Shown here: one piece after another, positions 26,173 through 35,211 of the stretch
How positions within the stretch are numbered: the stretch's first letter is position 1
How the letters are laid out: every line of letters starts with the position of its first letter
NCBI GenBank assembly: GCA_000746015.1
Contig: JQKK01000012.1
Coordinates: 1-64,000, forward strand
Length of the DNA stretch: 64,000 nt
Direction: 5' to 3'
Source: Lachnospiraceae bacterium MA2020
GTDB taxonomy: Bacteria; Bacillota; Clostridia; Lachnospirales; Lachnospiraceae
The notes under the pieces: generated by a model
What the model saw: the letters and a program-made list of their open reading frames with translations, nothing else
Told to the model about the DNA's origin: nothing
Database searches by the model: none
Translations under genes and position numbers: made by a program

Positions 26173-27440
26173 TGGAAAATTATGATATCGTGATTGTGGG
26201 CGGAGGCCCGGCAGGACTTGCAGCTGCAGTAAGTGCAAGAAAGAGCGGAATTGATAAGATACTTATACTTGAAAGAGATAATGAGCTCGGTGGAATCCTT
26301 AATCAGTGCATACACAATGGTTTTGGACTCCATACATTCAAAGAAGAGCTTACCGGACCTGAATATGCATATCGCTTTATGCAGCAGGTTTTTGATGAAA
26401 AAATCGAATATAAGCTTCATACTATGGTAATGGACATTTCTGATGATAGAATCGTGACCGCAATGAACCGCACTGACGGAATGTTTCAGATAAAGGCAGG
26501 GGCAGTGATACTTGCTATGGGATGCCGCGAGAGACCTAGAGGAGCTCTGAATATCCCGGGCTACAGGCCTGCAGGAATCTTCTCAGCGGGTACGGCACAG
26601 AGGCTTGTAAATATCGAAGGTTACATGCCGGGGCGTGAAGTTGTGATCCTTGGCTCCGGTGATATTGGACTTATCATGGCACGCAGAATGACTCTTGAGG
26701 GTGCAAAAGTAAAAGTTGTTGCAGAGCTTATGCCATACTCGGGCGGTCTTAAGAGAAATATCGTACAGTGTCTTGATGATTTCGGAATACCTCTTAAGCT
26801 TTCACATACTGTAGTTGATATAGAGGGTAAGGAGCACTTAAGCGCTGTTACTATTGCAGAGGTTGGAAGTGACGGAAAGCCAATACCGGGAACTGAGGAA
26901 AGATATACCTGTGATACGCTGCTGTTGTCATGCGGACTGATCCCTGAAAATGAGCTGTCTCGTGAGATGGGAGTAAACATGAGCCCTGTTACAAACGGTC
27001 CTATAGTTAATGAGAGCCTTGAAACCTCTATACCGGGCGTATTTGCCTGCGGCAATGTACTTCATGTGCATGATCTTGTTGACTTTGTTTCACAGGAGGC
27101 AACTTTGGCCGGTGAAAATGCTGCCGCATTTGTCAAGAATGGATGCAAGGATGTTTCTGACGAAAAGGGCATAGAGATAGTTGCTACAGAAGGCGCAAGA
27201 TATACGGTTCCTTCAACTGTATCACTTGACAGAATGAACGATCTTTTAACAGTAAGATTCAGAGTAGGTGCAGTTTATCAGGATTCTTATGTGAGTGTGT
27301 ATTTCAATGATACCCGTGTGATGCATAACTTAAAAAAGATAATGGCGCCGGGCGAGATGGAGCAGATCATATTGCAGAAAGAAAAACTTAAGGAATTTGA
27401 GGGACTTAATAAGATAACTGTAAAGATAGAGAAAGAATGA
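26172..27440 (+). CDS. NAD(P)/FAD-dependent oxidoreductase partner (GlpB/HcnB-like)
   Basis: 422 residues. Two Rossmann nucleotide-binding motifs are seen: VIVGGGPAGLAAAVSAR near the N terminus and VVILGSGDIGLIMARRM near residue 157. The active-site-like NQCIHNGFGLH and the late ACGNVLHVHDLVD motif are typical of the small pyridine-nucleotide-disulphide-like partners of anaerobic glycerol-3-phosphate dehydrogenase in Clostridia. The start overlaps the previous stop by one base (TGATG), so translation is coupled and a complex with the upstream enzyme is likely. Confidence 0.85.
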   Translation: MENYDIVIVGGGPAGLAAAVSARKSGIDKILILERDNELGGILNQCIHNGFGLHTFKEELTGPEYAYRFMQQVFDEKIEYKLHTMVMDISDDRIVTAMNRTDGMFQIKAGAVILAMGCRERPRGALNIPGYRPAGIFSAGTAQRLVNIEGYMPGREVVILGSGDIGLIMARRMTLEGAKVKVVAELMPYSGGLKRNIVQCLDDFGIPLKLSHTVVDIEGKEHLSAVTIAEVGSDGKPIPGTEERYTCDTLLLSCGLIPENELSREMGVNMSPVTNGPIVNESLETSIPGVFACGNVLHVHDLVDFVSQEATLAGENAAAFVKNGCKDVSDEKGIEIVATEGARYTVPSTVSLDRMNDLLTVRFRVGAVYQDSYVSVYFNDTRVMHNLKKIMAPGEMEQIILQKEKLKEFEGLNKITVKIEKE

Positions 27441-27464
27441 TAGGATAAGAGGTGGTACTGCAAA

Positions 27465-27830
27465 ATGGAAACAAGAGAATTAACCTGTATCGGCTGTCCT
27501 ATGGGATGCCAGATAACAGTAGAGCTTGATAAGGGCGAAGTGCTGAGCGTTACTGGAAACACCTGTAAAAGAGGCGATATTTATGCACGAAAGGAAGTCA
27601 CAAATCCGACAAGGATAGTTACTTCTACGATAATTATCAAGGATGGAGATAAACCAAGAGTATCGGTCAAGACTGCAAACGATATTCCGAAAGGAAAGAT
27701 CTTTGAAGTCATGAAAGATATAGATGCTGCTATTGCCATGGCGCCGGTTAAGATTGGCGATGTTCTTGTAAAGAATGTCGCCGGCACCGGTGTAGATGTG
27801 ATCGCAACAAGGAATATAACAAAAGTGTGA
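27465..27830 (+). CDS. DUF1667 cysteine-rich protein of the glycerol operon
   Basis: 121 residues. N-terminal TCIGCPMGCQ, then GNTCKRGDIYARKE, gives four Cys in a CxxCxxxC...C arrangement that may bind an iron-sulphur cluster. The family (DUF1667) regularly follows the two flavoproteins in clostridial glycerol operons and is thought to be an electron-transfer subunit. Last gene of the operon, followed by a strong terminator. Confidence 0.88.
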   Translation: METRELTCIGCPMGCQITVELDKGEVLSVTGNTCKRGDIYARKEVTNPTRIVTSTIIIKDGDKPRVSVKTANDIPKGKIFEVMKDIDAAIAMAPVKIGDVLVKNVAGTGVDVIATRNITKV

Positions 27831-27837
27831 TAAAAGG

Positions 27838-27875
27838 CTCTGACCGGGATGAAACAAAACCGGTCAGAGTTTTTC
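27838..27875 (+). terminator. Terminator of the glycerol operon
   Basis: A 10-bp perfect stem, CTCTGACCGG/CCGGTCAGAG, with a 12-nt loop is followed by TTTTTC. Confidence 0.92.
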
Positions 27876-27908
27876 TTTGTTATTAGGCAAAATAAGTGGT
27901 AAGATATA

Positions 27909-28025
27909 GATTATTGATTTTTATCGAAAAATCAATAATCGTATTGGACTAGCAATTCTGTTTAAGAATTGCGTATTCGCCAAAGGCGGATTTTCGCGGA
28001 TGTTTACCGAAATTATCCGCGAAAA
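27909..28025 (+). repeat. Array of three strong hairpins before the aldose epimerase gene
   Basis: GATTATTGATTTTT/AAAAATCAATAATC (14 bp, 27909-27940), GCAATTC/GAATTGC (27952-27972) and TTTTCGCGGAT/ATCCGCGAAAA (27991-28025) follow each other in 117 bp. A smaller GCC-AAA-GGC lies between the second and third. They may be a structured leader RNA or a mobile palindromic element. No known riboswitch was recognised. Confidence 0.6.
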
Positions 28026-28060
28026 GTCATAGGTTATTAAATATAGGGTGGTGTTTAAAT

Positions 28061-28948
28061 ATGAAGTTGGAAAATGAATATCTTATAGTGGAAATTGCAG
28101 AGCATGGCGCAGAGCTTACACGGATTTTTAATAAGAAGAATAATCGTGAGCTGTTGTGGAATGCAGACGAGAAATACTGGGCAAGACATGCGCCAATCCT
28201 CTTTCCTTTTGTGGGAAAAGTAAATGGAGGAGAATATCGTCATGCCGGCAAGACTTACAATATGGGGCAGCACGGCTTTGCGCGCGATATGGATTTTGAG
28301 TGTACAGCTGAAGGTGAAACAATTGCAGAGTACAGGCTTAAGAGCAGTGATGCCACTCTTGCAAAATATCCATTTCAGTTTGAGCTCTTTGTTAAGTATA
28401 TACTTAAGGATAATAAAATAGAAGTTTGCTGGAAAGTTGTAAATCCTTCAGATAGTGAAAAGCTTTACTTTTCTATAGGAGGACATCCGGCATTTAACTG
28501 CCCGGTAGAAGGCAGCGGATTTGATGATAAGTCTGAGTATTTTGTAAAGCTTACAGATAAGAATGATCTGTCTTACGTACTGATAGATCCGGCTACGGAG
28601 GCTGTAGCAGCAGATGAAGTACATACTTTGGAGCTTGATGGAGGATATGTAAAGACAACAGAAGAGCTTTTTGAAAATGACGCTCTTATTTTTGATGATT
28701 CTCAGATAAAAGAAGCTTCTTTGTGCTATCCGGATAAGACACCTTACATTACAATAAAGTGTGACAGCTTTAGTTCATTTGGACTTTGGTCAAAGCCAAA
28801 GGCAAATGCTCCTTATGTATGCCTTGAGCCATGGATTGGCAGATGCGACAACAGAGGCTTTGATGGTGAGCTTAAGGATAAGTATGGAGAGCAGTGTTTG
28901 GATGAAAATAATCAATTTGAAGTGGAATTTACTATAGTAGCAGAGTAA
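28061..28948 (+). CDS. Aldose 1-epimerase family protein (LacX/GalM-like)
   Basis: 295 residues, galactose-mutarotase superfamily, expected to interconvert alpha and beta anomers of an aldose or a phosphorylated sugar. Motifs seen are ILFPFVGKVNGGEY, MGQHGFARDMDF (catalytic-type His), GGHPAFNCP (second His) and a C-terminal Glu in CLEPWIGRCDN. The length fits the LacX/YeaD-like subgroup. It is preceded by AGGGTGG and stands alone between terminators, so its sugar cannot be told from context. Confidence 0.87.
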   Translation: MKLENEYLIVEIAEHGAELTRIFNKKNNRELLWNADEKYWARHAPILFPFVGKVNGGEYRHAGKTYNMGQHGFARDMDFECTAEGETIAEYRLKSSDATLAKYPFQFELFVKYILKDNKIEVCWKVVNPSDSEKLYFSIGGHPAFNCPVEGSGFDDKSEYFVKLTDKNDLSYVLIDPATEAVAADEVHTLELDGGYVKTTEELFENDALIFDDSQIKEASLCYPDKTPYITIKCDSFSSFGLWSKPKANAPYVCLEPWIGRCDNRGFDGELKDKYGEQCLDENNQFEVEFTIVAE

Positions 28949-29044
28949 ATTATATTATAAAAGGTCAAGAACAACATAAAAAGAATCTAAAGTTTATAAA
29001 ATTTTAGTGAAATTATTGGATAGACATTTTTTATAACAAAATGT

Positions 29045-29106
29045 AGAATAGTTACTGTTTGGAGATTTATTCATCTTATTCCAAACGGTAGCTATTCTTT
29101 TATTTC
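29045..29106 (+). terminator. Long-stem terminator between the epimerase and the permease
   Basis: An 18-bp stem with two G-U pairs (29045-29062 with 29081-29098) is followed by TTTTATTT. It lies only ~30 nt before the permease gene, so it could also act as an attenuator for it. No purine riboswitch aptamer was found ahead of it. Confidence 0.75.
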
Positions 29107-29132
29107 CAATTTATTTTCAGAAGGAGAAAACA

Positions 29133-30476
29133 ATGGAAGAACTGTTTCACCTCAAAGAGCATGGCACAACTGTTAAAAGAGAAATTGTTGCCGGCATCAC
29201 TACTTTCTTGTCAATGGCTTATATTCTTGCCGTAAACCCTAGCATTCTTGGTACTGTAATGAATCCAAGCGGTGTATTTGTAGCAACAGCCGTAGCTTCT
29301 GCTATTGCAACATTTATCATGGGCTTCATGGCAAACTATCCGATCGCCCTCTCTGCAGGACTTGGACTTAATGCATACTTTGCATATACAGTATGCCTTG
29401 GTGAGCTTGCTAATGAAGTAGATCCATTCAAGATCTGTCTTACAGCAGTATTTTGTGAAGGTGTTATATTTATAATTTTGTCTTTCTTTAAGTTCCGTGA
29501 GCAGATCATTAACGGAATTCCTCAGAATCTTAAGTACGGTATCTCAGCAGGTATCGGTCTTTTCGTAGCATTCATCGGACTTCAGAATGCAGGTATCATT
29601 GTAAACAGCGATTCAACACTTGTAGACCTTGGAAGTTTCAAAAGTGCTAATGTTACACTTGCACTTATCGGACTTCTTATAATCGTTATCCTTAGCCACT
29701 ATCAGGTCAAGGGTTGTGTTCTTATCGGAATTATCGTGACATGGGTTCTTGGTATGATCGCTCAGGTTACAGGCTGGTACGATGGAAACTGCTTCCCTGA
29801 TTTCTCAGCAGGTCTTAATCTTGGCGGTATCAGTGAGACAGCATTTAAGTTTAACTTTGGTTGGGCTGCATCACACATGGTTCAGTTCATCGCTATTCTT
29901 TTCAGCTTCCTTTTTGTAGACCTCTTTGATACAGTAGGTACTGTAGTAGGTGTTGCTGACAAGGCTGGACTTCTTGATGAGAACGGCGAGCTCCCAAGAG
30001 TTGGTAAGGTATTCATGTCAGATGCTATCGGTACAACACTTGGTGCATGCCTTGGTACATCTACAGTTACAAGCTTCGTAGAGTCAAGCGCAGGTGTTGC
30101 AGCAGGCGGAAGAACAGGTCTTACAGCTGTTGTTACAGGTGCTCTTTTCCTTGTTTCACTTGTACTCAGCCCGATTTTCCTTGCAATCCCTGGATTTGCA
30201 ACTTCTCCGGCACTCCTTTACGTTGGTATGCTCATGATCTCAAGTGCTAAGAAGATCAACTATGATGGTGATGTTGCTGATACTTGCGGTGCTTACCTTG
30301 CAGTAGTAATGATGCCACTTGCATACTCGATCGCAACAGGTATCATGTTTGCCGTTATTTCATGGGTAGTCATCAAGGTATTCACAGGTAAGTCAAAGGA
30401 CGTAAATCCTGTAATGTGGGTAATCTTCGTGCTTTTCGCAGCAAGAATAGTTACACTTGTTACTAACTTTATGTAA
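29133..30476 (+). CDS. NCS2-family purine (guanine/hypoxanthine/adenine) permease
   Basis: A 447-residue membrane transporter with about 12-14 helices, AzgA/PbuG branch of NCS2. The N-terminal TTFLSMAYILAVNP is diagnostic for this branch. FVDLFDTVGTVVGVADKAG and STVTSFVESSAGVAAGGRTG carry the substrate-site Asp/Glu motifs. It imports purine bases by proton symport. The choice among guanine, hypoxanthine and adenine is open. Monocistronic, with terminators on both sides. Confidence 0.92.
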   Translation: MEELFHLKEHGTTVKREIVAGITTFLSMAYILAVNPSILGTVMNPSGVFVATAVASAIATFIMGFMANYPIALSAGLGLNAYFAYTVCLGELANEVDPFKICLTAVFCEGVIFIILSFFKFREQIINGIPQNLKYGISAGIGLFVAFIGLQNAGIIVNSDSTLVDLGSFKSANVTLALIGLLIIVILSHYQVKGCVLIGIIVTWVLGMIAQVTGWYDGNCFPDFSAGLNLGGISETAFKFNFGWAASHMVQFIAILFSFLFVDLFDTVGTVVGVADKAGLLDENGELPRVGKVFMSDAIGTTLGACLGTSTVTSFVESSAGVAAGGRTGLTAVVTGALFLVSLVLSPIFLAIPGFATSPALLYVGMLMISSAKKINYDGDVADTCGAYLAVVMMPLAYSIATGIMFAVISWVVIKVFTGKSKDVNPVMWVIFVLFAARIVTLVTNFM

Positions 30477-30499
30477 TATAGAAACAAAAAAATTATTAT

Positions 30500-30533
30500 G
30501 CGGGCAGCTACATATTTGTGGCTGCCCGTTTTG
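30500..30533 (+). terminator. Terminator of the purine permease gene
   Basis: An 8-bp CGGGCAGC/GCTGCCCG stem, extended by AC/GT, is followed by TTTTGTG. Confidence 0.9.
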
Positions 30534-30587
30534 TGTTATAATTGAACCACTAGAACCATCCCCATGGTACAGGAGGATTTTGAAAAG

Positions 30588-31781
30588 ATGAATTTATCTG
30601 GAAAATGCGTAGTTCTTGGCGTTACAGGAAGTATAGCTGCATACAAGATAGCTGATGTTGCAAGTCAGCTCAGAAAAGACGGGGCTGATGTCCATGTGAT
30701 AATGACAAAGAATGCAACTAATTTCATTGGACCGCAGACTTTTGAGACACTTACAAATAACAGATGTATAGTTGATCAGTTTGACAGGGATTATAAGTTT
30801 GAAGTGACACATATTTCACTTGCGAAAGCTGCAGATGTGATACTTGTAGCACCTGCGACTGCAAATATCATCGCAAAAATGGCACATGGCATAGCTGATG
30901 ATATGCTCTCAACAGTTGTACTTGCAGCACGATGCAAAAAAATAGTATCACCTGCAATGAATACGGCAATGCTTGAAAATCCTATAACTCAGGACAATAT
31001 TTCTACATTGAAAAAATATGGAATGACAGTGATTGAGCCGGCGTGTGGAGTGCTTGCGTGCAAAGATGTGGGCTCTGGGAAGCTTCCCAAGCCGGAGGTA
31101 CTTCTTGAGTATATATATAAGGAAATCTCACATGAAAAGGATCTGGCAGGAAAGAAAGTCCTTGTTACTGCGGGACCTACAAGAGAGCCAATGGATCCGG
31201 TAAGATTTATCACAAACCACTCTACAGGAAAGATGGGATATGCTATAGCCAGGGCAGCGGCTATGAGAGGCGCGGAAGTATCACTCGTGCATGGCGATAC
31301 GGCGCTTGAGAGTGTAAGATTTACAGAGGATGTGCCGGTAATGACTGCTGAGGAGATGTTTAAGGCAGTGGAGGCACGCTTTGATGATACGGACATTTAT
31401 ATAAGTGCGGCGGCTGTGGCTGATTACAGACCTTCAGTAGTGGCAGATCAGAAGATCAAGAAAAAAGAAGGTGATATGTCTATATCTCTTGAGAGGACAA
31501 AGGACATCATAGGCACACTCGGGGCTAAAAAGACTAAGCAGTTTATCTGCGGTTTTGCTATGGAAACGGAAAATCTGTTAGAAAATGCAAAAGATAAACT
31601 TAAAAGAAAAAATATGGATATGATAGTGGCCAATTCGCTTCGTACAGAGGGAGCCGGATTTGGTGGAAGCACAAACGTAGTAACGATAATCACGCCGGAA
31701 AAGGCCGTAGAGTTGCCTATTATGGAAAAAAGTGAGGTTGCTGACAGGTTGCTTGACGCGATATTATCATATAGAGTATAA
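30588..31781 (+). CDS. coaBC: Bifunctional phosphopantothenoylcysteine decarboxylase/phosphopantothenate synthase
   Basis: Makes 4'-phosphopantetheine from 4'-phosphopantothenate, cysteine and CTP in coenzyme A synthesis. About 397 residues. The N-terminal CoaC flavoprotein domain has GVTGSIAAYK, the catalytic His in THISLAKAADV, PAMNTAML and the active-site Cys in EPACGVLACKDVG. The C-terminal CoaB domain has VTAGPTREPMDPVRFITN and the catalytic Lys in ADQKIKK. The ATG at 30588 has AGGAGG 11 nt upstream. An ATG at 30564 lies before that ribosome site and is rejected. Confidence 0.95.
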   Translation: MNLSGKCVVLGVTGSIAAYKIADVASQLRKDGADVHVIMTKNATNFIGPQTFETLTNNRCIVDQFDRDYKFEVTHISLAKAADVILVAPATANIIAKMAHGIADDMLSTVVLAARCKKIVSPAMNTAMLENPITQDNISTLKKYGMTVIEPACGVLACKDVGSGKLPKPEVLLEYIYKEISHEKDLAGKKVLVTAGPTREPMDPVRFITNHSTGKMGYAIARAAAMRGAEVSLVHGDTALESVRFTEDVPVMTAEEMFKAVEARFDDTDIYISAAAVADYRPSVVADQKIKKKEGDMSISLERTKDIIGTLGAKKTKQFICGFAMETENLLENAKDKLKRKNMDMIVANSLRTEGAGFGGSTNVVTIITPEKAVELPIMEKSEVADRLLDAILSYRV

Positions 31782-31850
31782 TATATTTCTGTATGGACTC
31801 ATATAAGAATATATTGACAGAGGAGTCCTATAGAAATGAGGGAAAGATAA

Positions 31851-32729
31851 ATGATCAGAAGCATGACCGGTTTTGGACGTTCTGAGATCCATGAAGATGA
31901 CAGACGCTATACGGTTGAAATCAAGACAGTTAATCATCGATATCTTGAAGCAAACATAAAAATGCCTAAGGCGCTTTCAATGTTTGAGTCATCTATAAGA
32001 ACTATCCTTAAGGAGTATCTTGAGAGAGGTAAGGCTGATATCTTTATCACTTTTGAAGATAACAACAAGGGTGCAGGAAGAGTTAAGTACAATAGTGACG
32101 TGGCTCATGAGTATGCTGCATATCTTAAGCAGATGAGCGAGGAGTTTGGTCTCGATAATGATATGAGGATATCAAATCTTGCTCGTTTTCCTGAGGTTTT
32201 CACAATGGAGGACAGCGAGGTTGATGAGGATGCACTTTGGAAAGGACTTGAAAAGGCTGTAAGAGGTGCGTTGACACAGGTTGTAGCCACAAGGACTGAA
32301 GAAGGCGAAAATCTTAAAAAGGATCTTCTTGGTAAGCTTGACGATATGAAGAAAGGTGTCTCATTTATAGAAGAGAGAGCTCCTTCAGTCGTAGAAGCAT
32401 ACAAGGAGAAGCTTAGAGGCAAGATCAGGGATATGCTTGGCGATGCTCAGATCGATGAGACCAGAATCGTAACTGAAGTTACGATTTTTGCAGACAAGAT
32501 CAGTGTTGATGAGGAAGTTGTACGACTTAAGAGTCACATCGATACTATGGCAAAGACTATTGAGAATGGCGGTCACATCGGACGTAAGCTTGATTTTATT
32601 GCACAGGAGATGAATCGTGAAGCAAATACGACTCTTTCCAAGGCAAATGATCTTGCAACAAGTGATGTGGCAATTGATTTAAAGACTTCTATTGAGAAGA
32701 TCAGGGAGCAGATACAGAACATTGAGTAA
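31851..32729 (+). CDS. yicC: YicC/YloC family endoribonuclease-like protein
   Basis: 292 residues. The N terminus IRSMTGFGRSE and the C-terminal DFIAQEMNREANTTLSKAND, with the RE-N and sK-D residues, are hallmarks of the YicC family. Members act on small RNA turnover in E. coli. It begins the conserved Firmicute cluster yicC-remA-gmk-rpoZ. The final bases overlap the remA start. Confidence 0.93.
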   Translation: MIRSMTGFGRSEIHEDDRRYTVEIKTVNHRYLEANIKMPKALSMFESSIRTILKEYLERGKADIFITFEDNNKGAGRVKYNSDVAHEYAAYLKQMSEEFGLDNDMRISNLARFPEVFTMEDSEVDEDALWKGLEKAVRGALTQVVATRTEEGENLKKDLLGKLDDMKKGVSFIEERAPSVVEAYKEKLRGKIRDMLGDAQIDETRIVTEVTIFADKISVDEEVVRLKSHIDTMAKTIENGGHIGRKLDFIAQEMNREANTTLSKANDLATSDVAIDLKTSIEKIREQIQNIE

Positions 32730-32988
32730 GCTGATAAATGTCGGATTTGGCAATATAGTTAATTCGGATAAGATCATTGCTATAATCATGCCGGATTCTG
32801 CACCTGCCAAAAGGCTTATGCAGAATGCCAAAAAACAGGGGACATCGATAGACGCGACACATGGACGTAAGATTCAGTCGTGTCTCATAATGGAGGGGAG
32901 TCAGGTAGTTTTCTCAGCGCTTACGCCTGAGACCATTATGGACCGTTTTCAGAACGGCATTGCACAAAGAGGAGATGTCAAGAAGTGA
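32722..32988 (+). CDS. remA: RemA (DUF370) matrix/biofilm regulatory DNA-binding protein
   Basis: 88 residues, DUF370/RemA family. INVGFGNIVNSDKIIAI and the conserved DATHGRKIQSCLIM are typical. In Bacillus, RemA activates matrix genes. Its place between yicC and gmk is strongly conserved in Firmicutes. The protein starts at TTG (MSKLINVG) inside the last codons of yicC, overlapping by 8 nt. Upstream in-frame codons do not match the family. Confidence 0.9.
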   Translation: MSKLINVGFGNIVNSDKIIAIIMPDSAPAKRLMQNAKKQGTSIDATHGRKIQSCLIMEGSQVVFSALTPETIMDRFQNGIAQRGDVKK

Positions 32989-33605
32989 AACAGAGAGGTA
33001 TCTTAGTAGTTGTTTCCGGTTTTGCAGGTGCAGGCAAGGGAACTCTCATGAAGAATCTTGTTGGTAAGTATGATGGCTATGCACTTTCAGTGTCTGCAAC
33101 ATCAAGAAAACCTCGTCCGGGCGAAGAGAACGGCGTAAGCTATTTTTTCAAGACCCGTGAGGAGTTTGAGGCGATGATAAGCGCAGATGAGCTCGTCGAG
33201 CATGCTGAGTACGTAGGTAATTACTACGGAACTCCAAAGAAGTTTGTAGATGAGCAGCTGGATAAGGGTAATGATGTCATACTTGAGATAGAGATACAGG
33301 GAGCTATGCAGATAAAAAAGAAGTTTCCTGAAGCTCTGTTGATGTTTGTTATGCCGCCTAGTGCAGAGATCCTCAAAGCAAGGCTTGTTGGCAGAGGCAC
33401 AGAGACAGCAGAAGTTATCGATAAAAGGATGAAGAGAGCTGTTGAGGAGTCAGAAGGCATAGAAAACTATGACTTTATTGTCATAAATGATGATATTGAT
33501 GAGTGCACTGAAAAGATGCACAATATGATCCAGTCATCAAAATATACCCCAGACAGGCAGAAAGCCTTTATCACAATGGTAAGGGAAGGACTTAAAAATC
33601 TTTAA
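32985..33605 (+). CDS. gmk: Guanylate kinase
   Basis: Phosphorylates GMP to GDP with ATP. 206 residues. The P-loop is GFAGAGKGT (one residue different from the usual GPSGxGKGT). GMP-binding motifs are SVSATSRKPRPGE, EFVEHAEY-like DELVEHAEYVGNYYGTP and EIEIQGAMQIKK. GTG start, overlapping the remA stop (GTGA), with GAGGAG upstream. Confidence 0.95.
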   Translation: MKQRGILVVVSGFAGAGKGTLMKNLVGKYDGYALSVSATSRKPRPGEENGVSYFFKTREEFEAMISADELVEHAEYVGNYYGTPKKFVDEQLDKGNDVILEIEIQGAMQIKKKFPEALLMFVMPPSAEILKARLVGRGTETAEVIDKRMKRAVEESEGIENYDFIVINDDIDECTEKMHNMIQSSKYTPDRQKAFITMVREGLKNL

Positions 33606-33628
33606 TTATTTTTTAGGAGGAATTTATT

Positions 33629-33874
33629 ATGTTACATCCGTCATACAGCGATCTTATGCAGGTTGTTAATTCAGAAGTTGAAGATGGTGAGGCACCTATC
33701 GTAAACAGCCGTTACTCAATCGTACTTGCAACAAGCAAGCGTGCACGTCAGCTTATCGATGGCGCAGAGCCACTTCTTATCCCAAAGGGAAAGAAGCCTC
33801 TTTCACTTGCAGTTGATGAGCTTTGGAAGGGCAAGCTCCATATTCTCAATAAGGACGAAGAAACAGAAGAATGA
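33629..33874 (+). CDS. rpoZ: RNA polymerase omega subunit
   Basis: 81 residues. MLHPSYSDLM, then SRYSIVLATSKRARQL, carry the omega-family NRYxLVxxxAKRARQL pattern, and KPLSLAVDELWKGKL closes the fold. AGGAGG lies upstream. It follows gmk as in most Firmicutes, and its stop overlaps rimO by 4 nt. Confidence 0.93.
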   Translation: MLHPSYSDLMQVVNSEVEDGEAPIVNSRYSIVLATSKRARQLIDGAEPLLIPKGKKPLSLAVDELWKGKLHILNKDEETEE

Positions 33875-35211
33875 AGATTTTATTTATTTCACTTGGATGT
33901 GATAAAAACCTTGTTGACTCTGAGCAGATGATAGCTCTCCTGGGCGAGAGAGGATATGAGTTTACTGATAATGATGACGATGCAGATATCGTTGTCATTA
34001 ATTCCTGTGCTTTCATAAAGGATGCCAAGGAAGAGAGTATCCAGACTATCATTGATGCAGGCGAGCTTAAAAGAACGGGTAATGCAAAGTGCATCGTTGT
34101 TGCAGGCTGCCTTGCTGAGAGATATTCAGAGAGCATTAAGGAAGAACTTCCGGAAGTAGATGCTATCGTTGGTACTACAGCTTTTGACAAGATCGTAGAT
34201 GTAGTAGAGCAGGTACTTGAGAAAAAGGGCGTTGTCGAGGCGAAGGAGAGCATCGACAAGCTTACATATGTTGCCGGCAAGAGAACTATTACGACTGCAG
34301 GTAACTATGAATATCTCAAGATTGCGGAAGGTTGTAATAAGAGATGTACATATTGTGCGATCCCTTATATCAGAGGTCATTACAGAAGTGTACCTATGGA
34401 GCAGCTTGTTTCGGATGCCAGACAGCTTGCTGAGCGCGGTGTCAAGGAGCTTATACTTGTAGCTCAGGAGACGACTGTTTATGGTATAGATCTTTACGGT
34501 AAAAAAAGTCTGCCGGAGCTTTTGAGAAAGCTCTGTGAGATAGATGGACTTGAGTGGATAAGGATCCTTTACTGCTATCCTGAGGAAATCGATAACGAGC
34601 TCATCGCAGTTATGAAGGAGCAGCCAAAGATCTGTAATTACCTTGATCTGCCTATACAGCATGCGTCAGATCGTATACTTAAAGCTATGGGCAGACGTAC
34701 ATCTAAGTCAGAGCTTGTTGATATAGTAAGCAAGCTCCGCAGGGAGATTCCGGATATTACACTCAGGACAACACTTATATCAGGATTTCCGGGAGAGACA
34801 GACGAGGAGCATGCCGAGCTTGTAGAGTTCGTTAAAGATATGAGATTTGACAGACTTGGATGCTTTACATATTCTCCTGAAGAAGATACTCCGGCAGCTG
34901 AGTTTGACGGTCAGGTGGAGGAAGCCGTCAAAGAGGAGCGCCGCGATGAGATAATGACTATTCAGCAGGAGATAGCTTTTGAAAAGTCAGAAGAAATGGT
35001 CGGCAAGACACTCGACGTTATGATCGAGGGCAGGATCCCTGAGGATCACGTATATGTTGGAAGGACATATAGGGATGCTCCGGGTGTCGATGGCATGATC
35101 TTTTTGGATGAGACTGGAATGGGAGAGTTGATGACCGGCGATTATGTGAGAGCGCTGGTTACAGAGTCCAGTGAGTATGATCTCATCGGAGTTAAGGAAG
35201 GGAGCAAATGA
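33871..35211 (+). CDS. rimO: Ribosomal protein S12 methylthiotransferase RimO
   Basis: A radical SAM methylthiotransferase that modifies an Asp of ribosomal protein S12. 446 residues. The N-terminal MTTase domain has Cys residues in LGCDKNLVDSEQ, NSCAFIKDA and VAGCLAERY. The radical SAM motif is CNKRCTYC, and a C-terminal TRAM domain is present (GRTYRDAPGVDGMIF). ELLRKLCEIDGLEWIRILYCYP favours RimO over MiaB. It overlaps rpoZ and pgsA by 4 nt each. Confidence 0.95.
   Translation: MKILFISLGCDKNLVDSEQMIALLGERGYEFTDNDDDADIVVINSCAFIKDAKEESIQTIIDAGELKRTGNAKCIVVAGCLAERYSESIKEELPEVDAIVGTTAFDKIVDVVEQVLEKKGVVEAKESIDKLTYVAGKRTITTAGNYEYLKIAEGCNKRCTYCAIPYIRGHYRSVPMEQLVSDARQLAERGVKELILVAQETTVYGIDLYGKKSLPELLRKLCEIDGLEWIRILYCYPEEIDNELIAVMKEQPKICNYLDLPIQHASDRILKAMGRRTSKSELVDIVSKLRREIPDITLRTTLISGFPGETDEEHAELVEFVKDMRFDRLGCFTYSPEEDTPAAEFDGQVEEAVKEERRDEIMTIQQEIAFEKSEEMVGKTLDVMIEGRIPEDHVYVGRTYRDAPGVDGMIFLDETGMGELMTGDYVRALVTESSEYDLIGVKEGSK

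Noticed and set aside
28949-29132. Purine riboswitch upstream of the purine permease
   Set aside because: The conserved purine-aptamer core sequences and three-way junction are not present; only a long terminator stem is seen.
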